Positions 57,146-64,000 of a DNA stretch of 64,000 nucleotides are shown here, one piece after another; position 1 is the first letter of the stretch; the number at the start of each line of letters is the position of its first letter. The notes below the pieces were generated by a model, which made no database searches, was not told the DNA's origin, and was given only the letters and a program-made list of their open reading frames with translations. This stretch comes from Microbulbifer sp. THAF38 (GTDB lineage: Bacteria; Pseudomonadota; Gammaproteobacteria; Pseudomonadales; Cellvibrionaceae), in the NCBI RefSeq assembly GCF_009363535.1, contig NZ_CP045369.1, forward strand, positions 3,297,001-3,361,000. Reading direction: 5' to 3'. The position numbers were made by a program, and so were the translations under genes.

Positions 57146-59080
57146 TTAGTTGGCACTCTTAGAATGATAAATCATCGCCTGCCATACATTCTGCTGCCCC
57201 CCACCATAGTTTTCATAAGTAGGATTCTTGATATAGCTCCAGGCCACCTTGCCATCACCTAAATACATTGGCTCGTCCAAGCCTCCCCAGCCATGATTGG
57301 GGAGCTGAACTGGTCCTTCAAGGATGTTGAGATTCGCATCAATTTCCATCACGTAAAAAGCTTTTGGGACCAGCATACGCATAGCGCCCCGACTGGCGTA
57401 TATACGCTGATAGCTAAGGTTATCGGAAATGCACTGGAACTTGGCATAACCCAATAAATAACGTCCATTTCTCAGGTCAACCAATTGCGGATCACTGATC
57501 TGACAATCAGGGTCCTCAACCAACCACTTAAAACTCTGTCCACTGATACTGCCGTTGCCATCAACTTTGGCAATTCCAATACGTGTAAGGGAAGACGTAT
57601 CCAAAGCATCGCCTGAATACAAACCCTGACGGGAAATCGATGGATAGTTATCGCTATCGGAATTCCAGGAATTATAACTCATATAGGAGAAGAAGCAGTT
57701 TGTAGCATCGTAGTCTGCACAATCTTCATCAAACGGACCGATGCCGTTGGGATTTACTCCTACCTCATCCCAGAGAAACCGCTCCATGTCGGCATCTTCA
57801 ATGTACTTGGGGGAAACAATAACTGATAAATTAGTTTTATCGTCTATCGGGACAACAGTATGTCCGCCCCCATTGGATACCATTGCTGATGTGGAGGGGA
57901 CGAAATGGTTAAAATAACCTTCAAAAGAATCATTCCACTCCATTTTGATAGCTATGGTACCTAATTGACCGTGGGTACTTTTAATTGAGTTATTCCAATC
58001 ACTAGTACAGAGGGCTCCAAAACTTTCATTATCTGGATTGTAAAAAGCGCGGATATTTACCACATGTCCATTGCCACAAGCCCAGTCCCATCCGCGGTTA
58101 TCTGAACCACTCATGTTCATAGACCAGTCATTTCTATTAATCACTGTAAGACCTGCTGAATAATGGGACCCACCTCCCCCATCAAATACACGGCCAGAAG
58201 CAGAAAAAGCATAACTGGAGCGTCCTTGGCTATCTGTATCTACATATATCAGCTCTTCAGTACCAACATGGGAACCACCGTGGATTTTACTAACCACATA
58301 TGCATCTGGTGTTTCATGCAAAGGCTTACTGTCCCACTCCATCAGCCATATCTGATTGTTATATTTCTTTTCTTTATCAGTACCCTCCACCTTATCGAGG
58401 TTATCTTCCATTTTCATAAAGGTTGTACCGTATTTTTCTACAAGATCATCCTGAACATCGTAGTTTTCATGTGCTCTGTATCCGGTGTTACACAAGACAG
58501 CTACTCGGGAGCAATCCGTACTTACAGCAATACCATGCGATTCATAACACTGTTTTAATAGAGTTGCATTTCCAGTCTGATCGAAGCCGGCAGTTTGTGG
58601 GTTGTATTTCAATTCGTAGACGGAGCCATTGGTTGTGTCATCGACATCGGTACCTTCAGCAAGAGTAGTAGAAACAAACATCCGCGGAGTCTCAGTATCT
58701 GCTGCACAGGTGGCAACATAACTGCGGATAGGAATATCAATATCTTCCTTATTACCCTCACCATCGGTACGAGCAATATAGTGAGCCATTTGATAAACCT
58801 CTTTAGCATTGTTCATTGCCTCAGGCAACGTTACATCCACAGAGGTTAGTGTGGCGAACCCCAACTCCGTCACTTCAACATCGCCCACCATAACGGAAGT
58901 ACCCACATTATCAGATATCGGAGTATCTCCCTGTCCTGTACCCTGACCACTGCCTTGACCACTACTAGTATCCCCCGAAGATCCCTCACCATCCGAAGAG
59001 GAACCCCCACCGCCACTACAAGAAGCCAAAATCACTGTTAGTGAAAGTGCCAAGAGCTTTTTATTAAAGATTATTGCCAT
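57146..59080 (-). CDS. large lipoprotein of unknown function
   Basis: 644 residues, ATG 59080. Signal peptide with lipobox VILASC, then a Ser/Gly/Asp/Gln-rich low-complexity linker (residues ~21-52) typical of this bacterial group's surface lipoproteins. The body shows no motif I recognise; repeated short beta-strand-like segments with Trp/Tyr/Gly suggest a beta-propeller or beta-sandwich. At least nine cysteines are scattered in the mature body (for example VATCAAD, LKQCYES, STDCSRV, LCNTG, ACGNG). A bidirectional terminator follows it. It stands alone, with 530 bases of A/T-rich DNA upstream. Confidence 0.6.
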   Translation of the reverse strand: MAIIFNKKLLALSLTVILASCSGGGGSSSDGEGSSGDTSSGQGSGQGTGQGDTPISDNVGTSVMVGDVEVTELGFATLTSVDVTLPEAMNNAKEVYQMAHYIARTDGEGNKEDIDIPIRSYVATCAADTETPRMFVSTTLAEGTDVDDTTNGSVYELKYNPQTAGFDQTGNATLLKQCYESHGIAVSTDCSRVAVLCNTGYRAHENYDVQDDLVEKYGTTFMKMEDNLDKVEGTDKEKKYNNQIWLMEWDSKPLHETPDAYVVSKIHGGSHVGTEELIYVDTDSQGRSSYAFSASGRVFDGGGGSHYSAGLTVINRNDWSMNMSGSDNRGWDWACGNGHVVNIRAFYNPDNESFGALCTSDWNNSIKSTHGQLGTIAIKMEWNDSFEGYFNHFVPSTSAMVSNGGGHTVVPIDDKTNLSVIVSPKYIEDADMERFLWDEVGVNPNGIGPFDEDCADYDATNCFFSYMSYNSWNSDSDNYPSISRQGLYSGDALDTSSLTRIGIAKVDGNGSISGQSFKWLVEDPDCQISDPQLVDLRNGRYLLGYAKFQCISDNLSYQRIYASRGAMRMLVPKAFYVMEIDANLNILEGPVQLPNHGWGGLDEPMYLGDGKVAWSYIKNPTYENYGGGQQNVWQAMIYHSKSAN

Positions 59081-59609
59081 GAAACCTGCTCGCTCAGTAA
59101 GTCGTTTTAAGATAAATACAATTGGAGATATTTACTGCAATTGAGTTATCCCAGATAAGAACAGCCGCGACCTTATTAGTTCTGCAATCGATTGTCTGTG
59201 ACCCACCCGAAACAGAAACTGTGGACTACATCAAGAAAGGAGTATTCAAGGTACATGAAGGTTTATTGAGTAAAACAATATAAACGTAAAAATCCGAAGC
59301 AAAACGATCAAAAATGAAACGATATATCAGTAAAACATCAATTAATGAAAAATAAAGCTATAAAAAGACATTAAACAAAGCACTAACAATGAAAAAAATA
59401 AAAGGCAGGGTGTTTCTTCATACCGACTCATTAATAACCCAAATTATTACTTACAGACAGAAAACAACCAATTACCGTAGCTTTTAACAAAAATTGTCAC
59501 CCTTTGATCTATTAGGGCCTGAAAGCAAGATATGCATATATAATAAGGACTTCATCCATCATAAAAGTAGTGCCTTTACCAATAACCCTCAATAAAAGGA
59601 TACTGTAAA
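59081..59609. other. 529-base A/T-rich divergent promoter region
   Basis: Unusually A/T rich and devoid of open frames, between the minus-strand lipoprotein and the plus-strand SIMPL gene. No operator or structured RNA could be named. Confidence 0.5.
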
Positions 59610-60380
59610 ATGAAGTGGTTTTTCCTGTTCTTCCCCTTACTATTCTCTACCCTTTGTCTGGCAGCTCCTGAAATCAGGGGAACCCCCCAGGATTTGCGAG
59701 GACTGCTCCACCCAGCGGAGAATATCGTTACCATCCATGGCAGTGCGGAAGAAACTGCATATTCGGATAGGGCCATTGTCAGCTTGATTGTAACAACAGA
59801 AGAAGAGCTACTTTCTGATGCGATTTCCGCCAACCATAGGCTCCGCTCCAAATTGCATCAGAGCCTGACAGAGGCTGGAATCAAGGGAACAAATATTAAA
59901 AGCTCAAAGTTCTCATCCTCACCCCAATATGGCTGGATGGGCAAGAAGCCCAAGAGTTATAAGGTTGTTAACCGCATAACTATTTCAATCAACGAGGAAA
60001 ACCAACTACATAGTATTGCGCAGCTCACAGACCAAAACAGAGAAGTTGAAATAGCAAACACTGCATTTGAGCATTCAGAAAAGCGTTTGTATAACAAAAA
60101 GGTTAAATCCAAGGCTCTGCAAGATATTCTGGAGCAGAAAGAGGATTATGAAAAGGCGCTTGGTGTCCAGCTGACACCTGTTGGTATTCGCGGTGATAAC
60201 ATCCATTACCGAGCTACTGAAGGCGCCATGGCGGTAGAGGAAGTAGTTGTCACCGCTGCACGTATCTCCAGCGCCAGTGCTGAGAGCGATTTTTTTGAAT
60301 CTGGCCAGGGTAAAACATTTGATGAGGTCATCTATGAGGCGGAACTCTCAGTAGACTTTCGTGTTCGCCCTCAGCCATAG
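59610..60380 (+). CDS. SIMPL domain (DUF541) exported protein
   Basis: 256 residues, ATG 59610. Signal peptide FLFFPLLFSTLCLAAP. The SIMPL domain begins around NIVTIHGSAEETAYSDRAIV and shows the conserved SLIVTTEEE and FSSSPQYGW stretches (IKSSKFSSSPQYGWMGK). These proteins fold as a BP26-like periplasmic/outer-membrane protein of unknown role. A segment AVEEVVVTAARIS looks like the start of a TonB-receptor plug; probably coincidental. Confidence 0.85.
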   Translation: MKWFFLFFPLLFSTLCLAAPEIRGTPQDLRGLLHPAENIVTIHGSAEETAYSDRAIVSLIVTTEEELLSDAISANHRLRSKLHQSLTEAGIKGTNIKSSKFSSSPQYGWMGKKPKSYKVVNRITISINEENQLHSIAQLTDQNREVEIANTAFEHSEKRLYNKKVKSKALQDILEQKEDYEKALGVQLTPVGIRGDNIHYRATEGAMAVEEVVVTAARISSASAESDFFESGQGKTFDEVIYEAELSVDFRVRPQP

Positions 60381-60419
60381 TTGGTCCTAGCTCTAGTATT
60401 ATTACTTCCTGATTTTCGG

Positions 60420-60452
60420 AGCCCATTCTTTAAGCTGCTTAAGCAGTGGGCT
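60420..60452. terminator. imperfect stem between convergent genes
   Basis: AGCCCA / TGGGCT outer arms (60420-60425, 60447-60452) enclosing a CTGCTTAAGCAG palindrome. No T run. Terminator role is tentative. Confidence 0.35.
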
Positions 60453-60473
60453 TCATCTACTTAACCTAACCGG

Positions 60474-61142
60474 CTAGCCAACAGATAAAGATAATATCTG
60501 GCTGATCTCATTTAAGCTGCGGTTCGACTGCCCTTGCCAGGTTTCAATGGCGGCTTGCAGTGCGGCCCAATCTTTTTTTGAAGAGGGGGACTTATCTACC
60601 ACCCCCTCTCTTACTAGAGCACGAATAGTATCGCTGGCAAAGACTAGTGTATCCACCCCCATACGACGTAGAAAAACCTGAGCCGTTTTGCCTCCGAGTC
60701 GATCACCACCCTTCCGTAAATACTGCAGATTTTCTACATAGTTTCCTGTATTCCAGCCAGCAAAATACTCCCCCAAACTGCCATTTTCATTGGATAAATG
60801 CCAGAAGAAGTCAGCGTTCCGCGGGATTGAGCGAGTTTTGGTCCAGTGCTTAATCATGCCTTCCTGGCGCATCAAATCATCCAGAGCTTCCTCAGAGAGA
60901 TATCGGCAAAAGGACAGGTCGAAACCATAAAAAATCTGCTCAATACCAGGCCATTTTTTCTCCACCACTTTCCAGCTGAATCCAGCTTGAAATACAGCCC
61001 GTGAAGCCGCAGACAACCATTGATTGTTGGGTATTGCTGAAATTTCTTTAGCGGGTTTGGGCTTTGTGAGTCTGGCAGTAAGCCCTTTCTTTCCGCCAAA
61101 GCGGTCAATGACGGGGGCTTCAATATCGAGAAAATTTCGCAT
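60474..61142 (-). CDS. DNA-3-methyladenine glycosylase I-like protein
   Basis: 222 residues, ATG 61142. Belongs to the Tag/adenine-glycosylase family (PF03352) but divergent: the family core is recognisable in LSAASRAVFQAGFSWKVVEK and the following GIEQIFYGFDLSF, and FLRRMGVDTLVF resembles the later helices. The zinc-binding Cys/His set of E. coli Tag is not obvious, so activity on alkylated bases is uncertain. No signal peptide, cytoplasmic. Together with ada-alkA and ogt it would make a third alkylation-repair-type gene in the window. Confidence 0.75.
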   Translation of the reverse strand: MRNFLDIEAPVIDRFGGKKGLTARLTKPKPAKEISAIPNNQWLSAASRAVFQAGFSWKVVEKKWPGIEQIFYGFDLSFCRYLSEEALDDLMRQEGMIKHWTKTRSIPRNADFFWHLSNENGSLGEYFAGWNTGNYVENLQYLRKGGDRLGGKTAQVFLRRMGVDTLVFASDTIRALVREGVVDKSPSSKKDWAALQAAIETWQGQSNRSLNEISQILSLSVG

Positions 61143-61381
61143 TTACGCTTAATATCCTTTTATAGCTAAAGCATGTCGTACGAGTGATGACGTTAGCGGT
61201 GAGCACATTTGACAGAATCACAGTGTGTCCAAGCTATCGGAATGAGCCAATCATAGCCTCTACTCCCTCTTCTTTAGGAAGCCGTTAATCAGGAAGGGAG
61301 TTCTTACAATTGGCTTGATCACTGCAGGGATGTAAAGTGGCCTCCAGATATCTGCGTATAACAGTCTACGAATTAATAATC
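61143..61381. other. intergenic, nothing recognised
   Basis: 240 bases with the promoter of the Tag-like gene. No gene or structure was supported. Confidence 0.4.
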
Positions 61382-61657
61382 TCAGGTGAGCTCATCAATC
61401 AAGCGCATCGCATCCTGAGCACCATTGGATTGCCTTCTGGTAGGTTCGCCTTCAGATAACGCTTGGGCCTGGCTCTGTGAATGGTCAGAGGGCTTGGCAA
61501 CATTCACCACTCGCGCCATCGCTTGGTAGGGGTAACCCGCATTAAACGCCAAGCCACCAATCGGCTTCCAGCCCTCATTCAGCAGCTGGGTAACTTCCTC
61601 TTCCAAACTGGAAAAGCCAGACTTCCCGACGGCAATTTTATACTCAGCTTTCTTCAC
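61382..61657 (-). CDS. DUF1737 domain protein
   Basis: 91 residues, ATG 61657. The N-terminal half EYKIAVGKSGFSSLEEEV and GWKPIGGLAFNAGYPYQA are the DUF1737 core. The C-terminal half is low complexity (Gln/Ser/Ala/Asp) and probably disordered. Role unknown. It stands alone between the Tag-like gene and the DASS transporter gene. Confidence 0.85.
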   Translation of the reverse strand: MKKAEYKIAVGKSGFSSLEEEVTQLLNEGWKPIGGLAFNAGYPYQAMARVVNVAKPSDHSQSQAQALSEGEPTRRQSNGAQDAMRLIDELT

Positions 61658-61806
61658 ATCTACCTCCTGTACCGCATGTTATTCCGGTTACGCTATTCAC
61701 ACTCTGTAACCGGTACATAACCTTATTAGGCTCAAAGGGGCGGAGTTTAAAACACATACCACCCACTCTAAAGTAATGGATACCAGCCCTAGAGAAACCT
61801 GTGAAC

Positions 61807-63186
61807 TTAGCCCGGTAATATCAACCAGCTCATACCCGCAATAATCAACGATGCCGTCACACTGAGTACCGCTCCCTCTCGCACCATATCCTGCATGCGC
61901 ACTTTACCAGTCCCGTAAGCAATGGCATTCGGAGCCGTGGCAACAGGCAACATAAAGGCACAACTGGCACTCATGGCGGCGGGGATCATCAACACCATAG
62001 GCTCAAAGCCCGCAGAAGTCGCCGCTACAGCGAGGATAGGCATGAGTAGAGTCGCAGTGGCTGTATTACTGGTAATCTCTGTAAGAAAGGTGACTCCCAG
62101 GCATAAAATCACCAACATCAACCATAGTGGCATAGCGGTAAGGAAGGACAATCCATTGCCGAGCATATCGCTCAGGCCGGAAGTAGAAAACCCCTTGGCC
62201 AGGGCAATGCCTCCTGCAAATAACAACAACATGCCCCAGGGTATAGTTTCCGCTGTCTGCCAGTCCAGCAAACGTCCCCCCTTGCCATTGGGGACTAGAA
62301 ACATTGCCACCACTGCGGCAATAGCTACCGTACTGTCCCCCGCCGCTCCTATACCAAACCAATCGCTCCAACCACCAAATGGAGCGTTTCGGGTTACCCA
62401 GAAGAAAATAGCAATGGCGAACACCAGCAAAGTGCGCTTCTCCTCTGCCCGCCAATCACCCACTTGCGGCGGTTCAATCTTATTCTGCAAGTGAACATTG
62501 CGGGTAAGCCAGAGGGCCATGATCGGCAATGTCACCAGGGCAACCGGTACCCCAATCTTCATCCAGCCTAGAAAGCTAAACTCCCGGCCGGTTACTTCTT
62601 CATATATCCCCATAAAAATGACATTGGGCGGTGTCCCTAGAGGCGTCCCCACCCCTCCAAGACTTGCGCCATAAGCAATTCCCAGCACCAGGGCCACGGT
62701 GAGGCGCTGGTTATCTATTCGAGAGAGAATTGCCAAGGCAATGGGTAACATCATCAGGGTTGTGGCGGTATTGGAAATCCACATGCTGAGGAAGCCAGCG
62801 GCCAGCATAAAACCGAGTACCAAACGCCTACCGCTGGATACCCCAAATATGCGCAACATATACAGGGCCAAGCGTTCGTGGGCACCGCTCTTTTCCAGAG
62901 CTTTCGACAGGATAAAAGCACCCATCAAAAGCAGAATGACATGGCTGCCCAGGGACGCCGCAACGGTCTTGTGATCCGCAACTCCAAATAGGGGTAGAAG
63001 CACAATTGGCACCAGGGAGGTAGCGGGAATAGGGAGCGCCTCGGTTACCCACCAGGTCACGGTAAGCAGAGTGATTGCGGCAGTCACTGCAGGAAGATAC
63101 TGCATCCCAGCCAGGGTCAGAAAAATGTAAAACGCTACGGCCAGTAATGGCCCCAAAACGATAAATTGTTGCCGTGCAATCGACAT
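61807..63186 (-). CDS. DASS/SLC13 family anion:sodium symporter
   Basis: 459 residues from the ATG at 63186 (MSIARQQFIV); the TTG at 63198 adds only four residues and the GGGG stretch favours the ATG. About eleven hydrophobic segments. The SNT motif is present twice, as FLSMWISNTATTLMMLP and EITSNTATATLLMPIL, the substrate/Na+-binding clamshell of DASS carriers. Likely imports C4-dicarboxylates (or sulfate). The exact anion cannot be read. Confidence 0.88.
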   Translation of the reverse strand: MSIARQQFIVLGPLLAVAFYIFLTLAGMQYLPAVTAAITLLTVTWWVTEALPIPATSLVPIVLLPLFGVADHKTVAASLGSHVILLLMGAFILSKALEKSGAHERLALYMLRIFGVSSGRRLVLGFMLAAGFLSMWISNTATTLMMLPIALAILSRIDNQRLTVALVLGIAYGASLGGVGTPLGTPPNVIFMGIYEEVTGREFSFLGWMKIGVPVALVTLPIMALWLTRNVHLQNKIEPPQVGDWRAEEKRTLLVFAIAIFFWVTRNAPFGGWSDWFGIGAAGDSTVAIAAVVAMFLVPNGKGGRLLDWQTAETIPWGMLLLFAGGIALAKGFSTSGLSDMLGNGLSFLTAMPLWLMLVILCLGVTFLTEITSNTATATLLMPILAVAATSAGFEPMVLMIPAAMSASCAFMLPVATAPNAIAYGTGKVRMQDMVREGAVLSVTASLIIAGMSWLILPG

Positions 63187-63589
63187 ACCAGCCCCCAATC
63201 TCCCCCCTAACCAGAAGGGTTAACATTCTTATTGATTTATTCCCCAGGCAAATTTGATTGGCAGAGGTACCACTCAGTCTCTGGGAGCTGCACAAAATAC
63301 AAGAAATCGGAAGGCTTTCGCAGCCTTAACCTGAAAAAAATAGTCAGTGCAGAGGGGGTGTTTTTACTCGAGCAGGCTTAGTAAGCATCGTTAAGTAATG
63401 TAGCGGCTGTCGCCAAAAGATTAAAACTTCTTTTGTATAGTAGAGGTACGCGAATCCACTCACATTGAGAGAGAAACCTTCTTCCCGCTCAATTGGCACA
63501 TATGTACAATACGCGCCAATCCCGACTTTACGACACATAGCACCCGGCATTCCCCAAGTGCATGTCGCCTGATTGAATTGAGGTACCCC
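63187..63589. other. divergent promoter region
   Basis: About 400 bases between the DASS transporter and the outer-membrane gene. The minus-strand open frame 63344-63598 has no supported product and is rejected. No operator recognised. Confidence 0.4.
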
Positions 63590-64000
63590 TTGAAGCAAAT
63601 TGCTCTCACCGCCCTAATCGCATTAGTAAGTACCGGCGTTTACGCAGAAGAAAAGCCCTTTTACCTAAAAGCCTCACTGGGCTATATGAAATTTGATAGC
63701 GAAGACTCCACGGCGGTAAAAGAGGATCTCAACTCAACCGGCTACGCGTTTACTTTTGGTTATCGAGTGAACGACTATATTGCCTTCGAAGGTGGCATGG
63801 CGAACCTCGGTGACATCCGCAAAGAGCATGAACGGAGCGTTCGCGGCCTCGAATGGTACTATAGCGATGATGAAATCCTTGTAGAAAACTACGATTACCA
63901 GAGTAAGCAAGAAACCAAATACAAATCCTATAACCTGGGATTAGCCCTTTCCACGCAAATCCAACAGAACCTGAATGCCGGCATTCGTTTTGGCGTCCAC
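63590..64000 (+). CDS. outer-membrane beta-barrel protein, 5' part
   Basis: The frame is open from a TTG at 63590, with GAGG (63580-63583) 6-7 bases upstream, to the right edge. A signal peptide KQIALTALIALVSTGVYA precedes alternating hydrophobic strands such as PFYLKASLGYMKF, AFTFGYRVNDYIAFEGGMA and YNLGLALSTQIQQNLNAG. These are typical of an OmpA-like 8-strand barrel (PF13505). Later strands and the 3' end are outside the window. TTG start is moderately sure; no ATG precedes in a suitable place. Confidence 0.75.
   Translation, partial: MKQIALTALIALVSTGVYAEEKPFYLKASLGYMKFDSEDSTAVKEDLNSTGYAFTFGYRVNDYIAFEGGMANLGDIRKEHERSVRGLEWYYSDDEILVENYDYQSKQETKYKSYNLGLALSTQIQQNLNAGIRFGVH

Noticed and set aside
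1..64000. tRNA, rRNA or riboswitch genes.
   Set aside because: No cloverleaf-like TTCGAA-type arms or known aptamer cores were found by eye in the intergenic gaps; a covariance-model scan would settle it.

Overview
The window looks like chromosome of a marine gammaproteobacterium of the Cellvibrionales type, with Microbulbifer or a close relative as the best guess. This rests on the dnaE-accA-tilS neighbourhood, Ser/Gly-linker lipoproteins, an ExoP-type GH3 beta-glucosidase, FHS sugar transporters with a LytS/LytTR pair, and tandem-ATP-cone NrdA. No rRNA, tRNA or CRISPR array was recognised. Coding density is high, most genes are housekeeping, and GC falls in some intergenic stretches and around secreted proteins.

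Layout. 1-17 kb: tilS (cut by the left edge), then a beta-glucan/glucose module (GH3 lipoprotein, two FHS-family sugar permeases, and a LytS-type kinase with a LytTR regulator between them). Next come accA, dnaE, a DUF1289 protein, a gamma-carbonic anhydrase and an ogt/ada-alkA alkylation-repair pair. The sugar module sits inside the usually compact dnaE-accA-tilS cluster. 17-22.8 kb: a large calcium-binding-type thrombospondin-3 repeat lipoprotein, a PhzF-like enzyme, a small exported protein and a GST.

22.9-30.3 kb: two direct copies of an IS5-family (IS427-like) element bracket an SDR dehydrogenase, an Atm1-type ABC exporter and an M49-like metallopeptidase lipoprotein. Both IS copies are dead in instructive ways. 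The right copy abuts the C-terminal half of an integron-type integrase, the remnant of a destroyed chromosomal integron.

30.3-47.2 kb: aroC, prmB, folE, a CHMI-type tautomerase, an alpha/beta hydrolase, sixA, a DUF4389 protein, gpsA, htpG and a serine hydrolase. These are followed by an iron/peroxide group (2-Cys peroxiredoxin, bfd with a candidate Fur box, a DUF2254 membrane protein, bfr, grxD) and argD-argF.

47.2-64 kb: class Ia ribonucleotide reductase nrdA and nrdB, with a perfect DnaA box far upstream, then a DUF2750 protein and a peroxiredoxin-like protein. A run of exported proteins follows: an esterase lipoprotein, a secreted alpha/beta hydrolase, a large unknown lipoprotein and a SIMPL-domain protein. 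The window ends with a Tag-like glycosylase, a DUF1737 protein, a DASS transporter and the start of an outer-membrane beta-barrel protein cut by the right edge.

The most unusual things seen are: the IS pair sharing two in-frame amber codons and a -1 slippery A7 inside an identical 482-bp core; the decapitated integron integrase; the 18-repeat TSP3 lipoprotein; a 32-bp perfect palindrome; and a terminator with 27-bp perfect arms.
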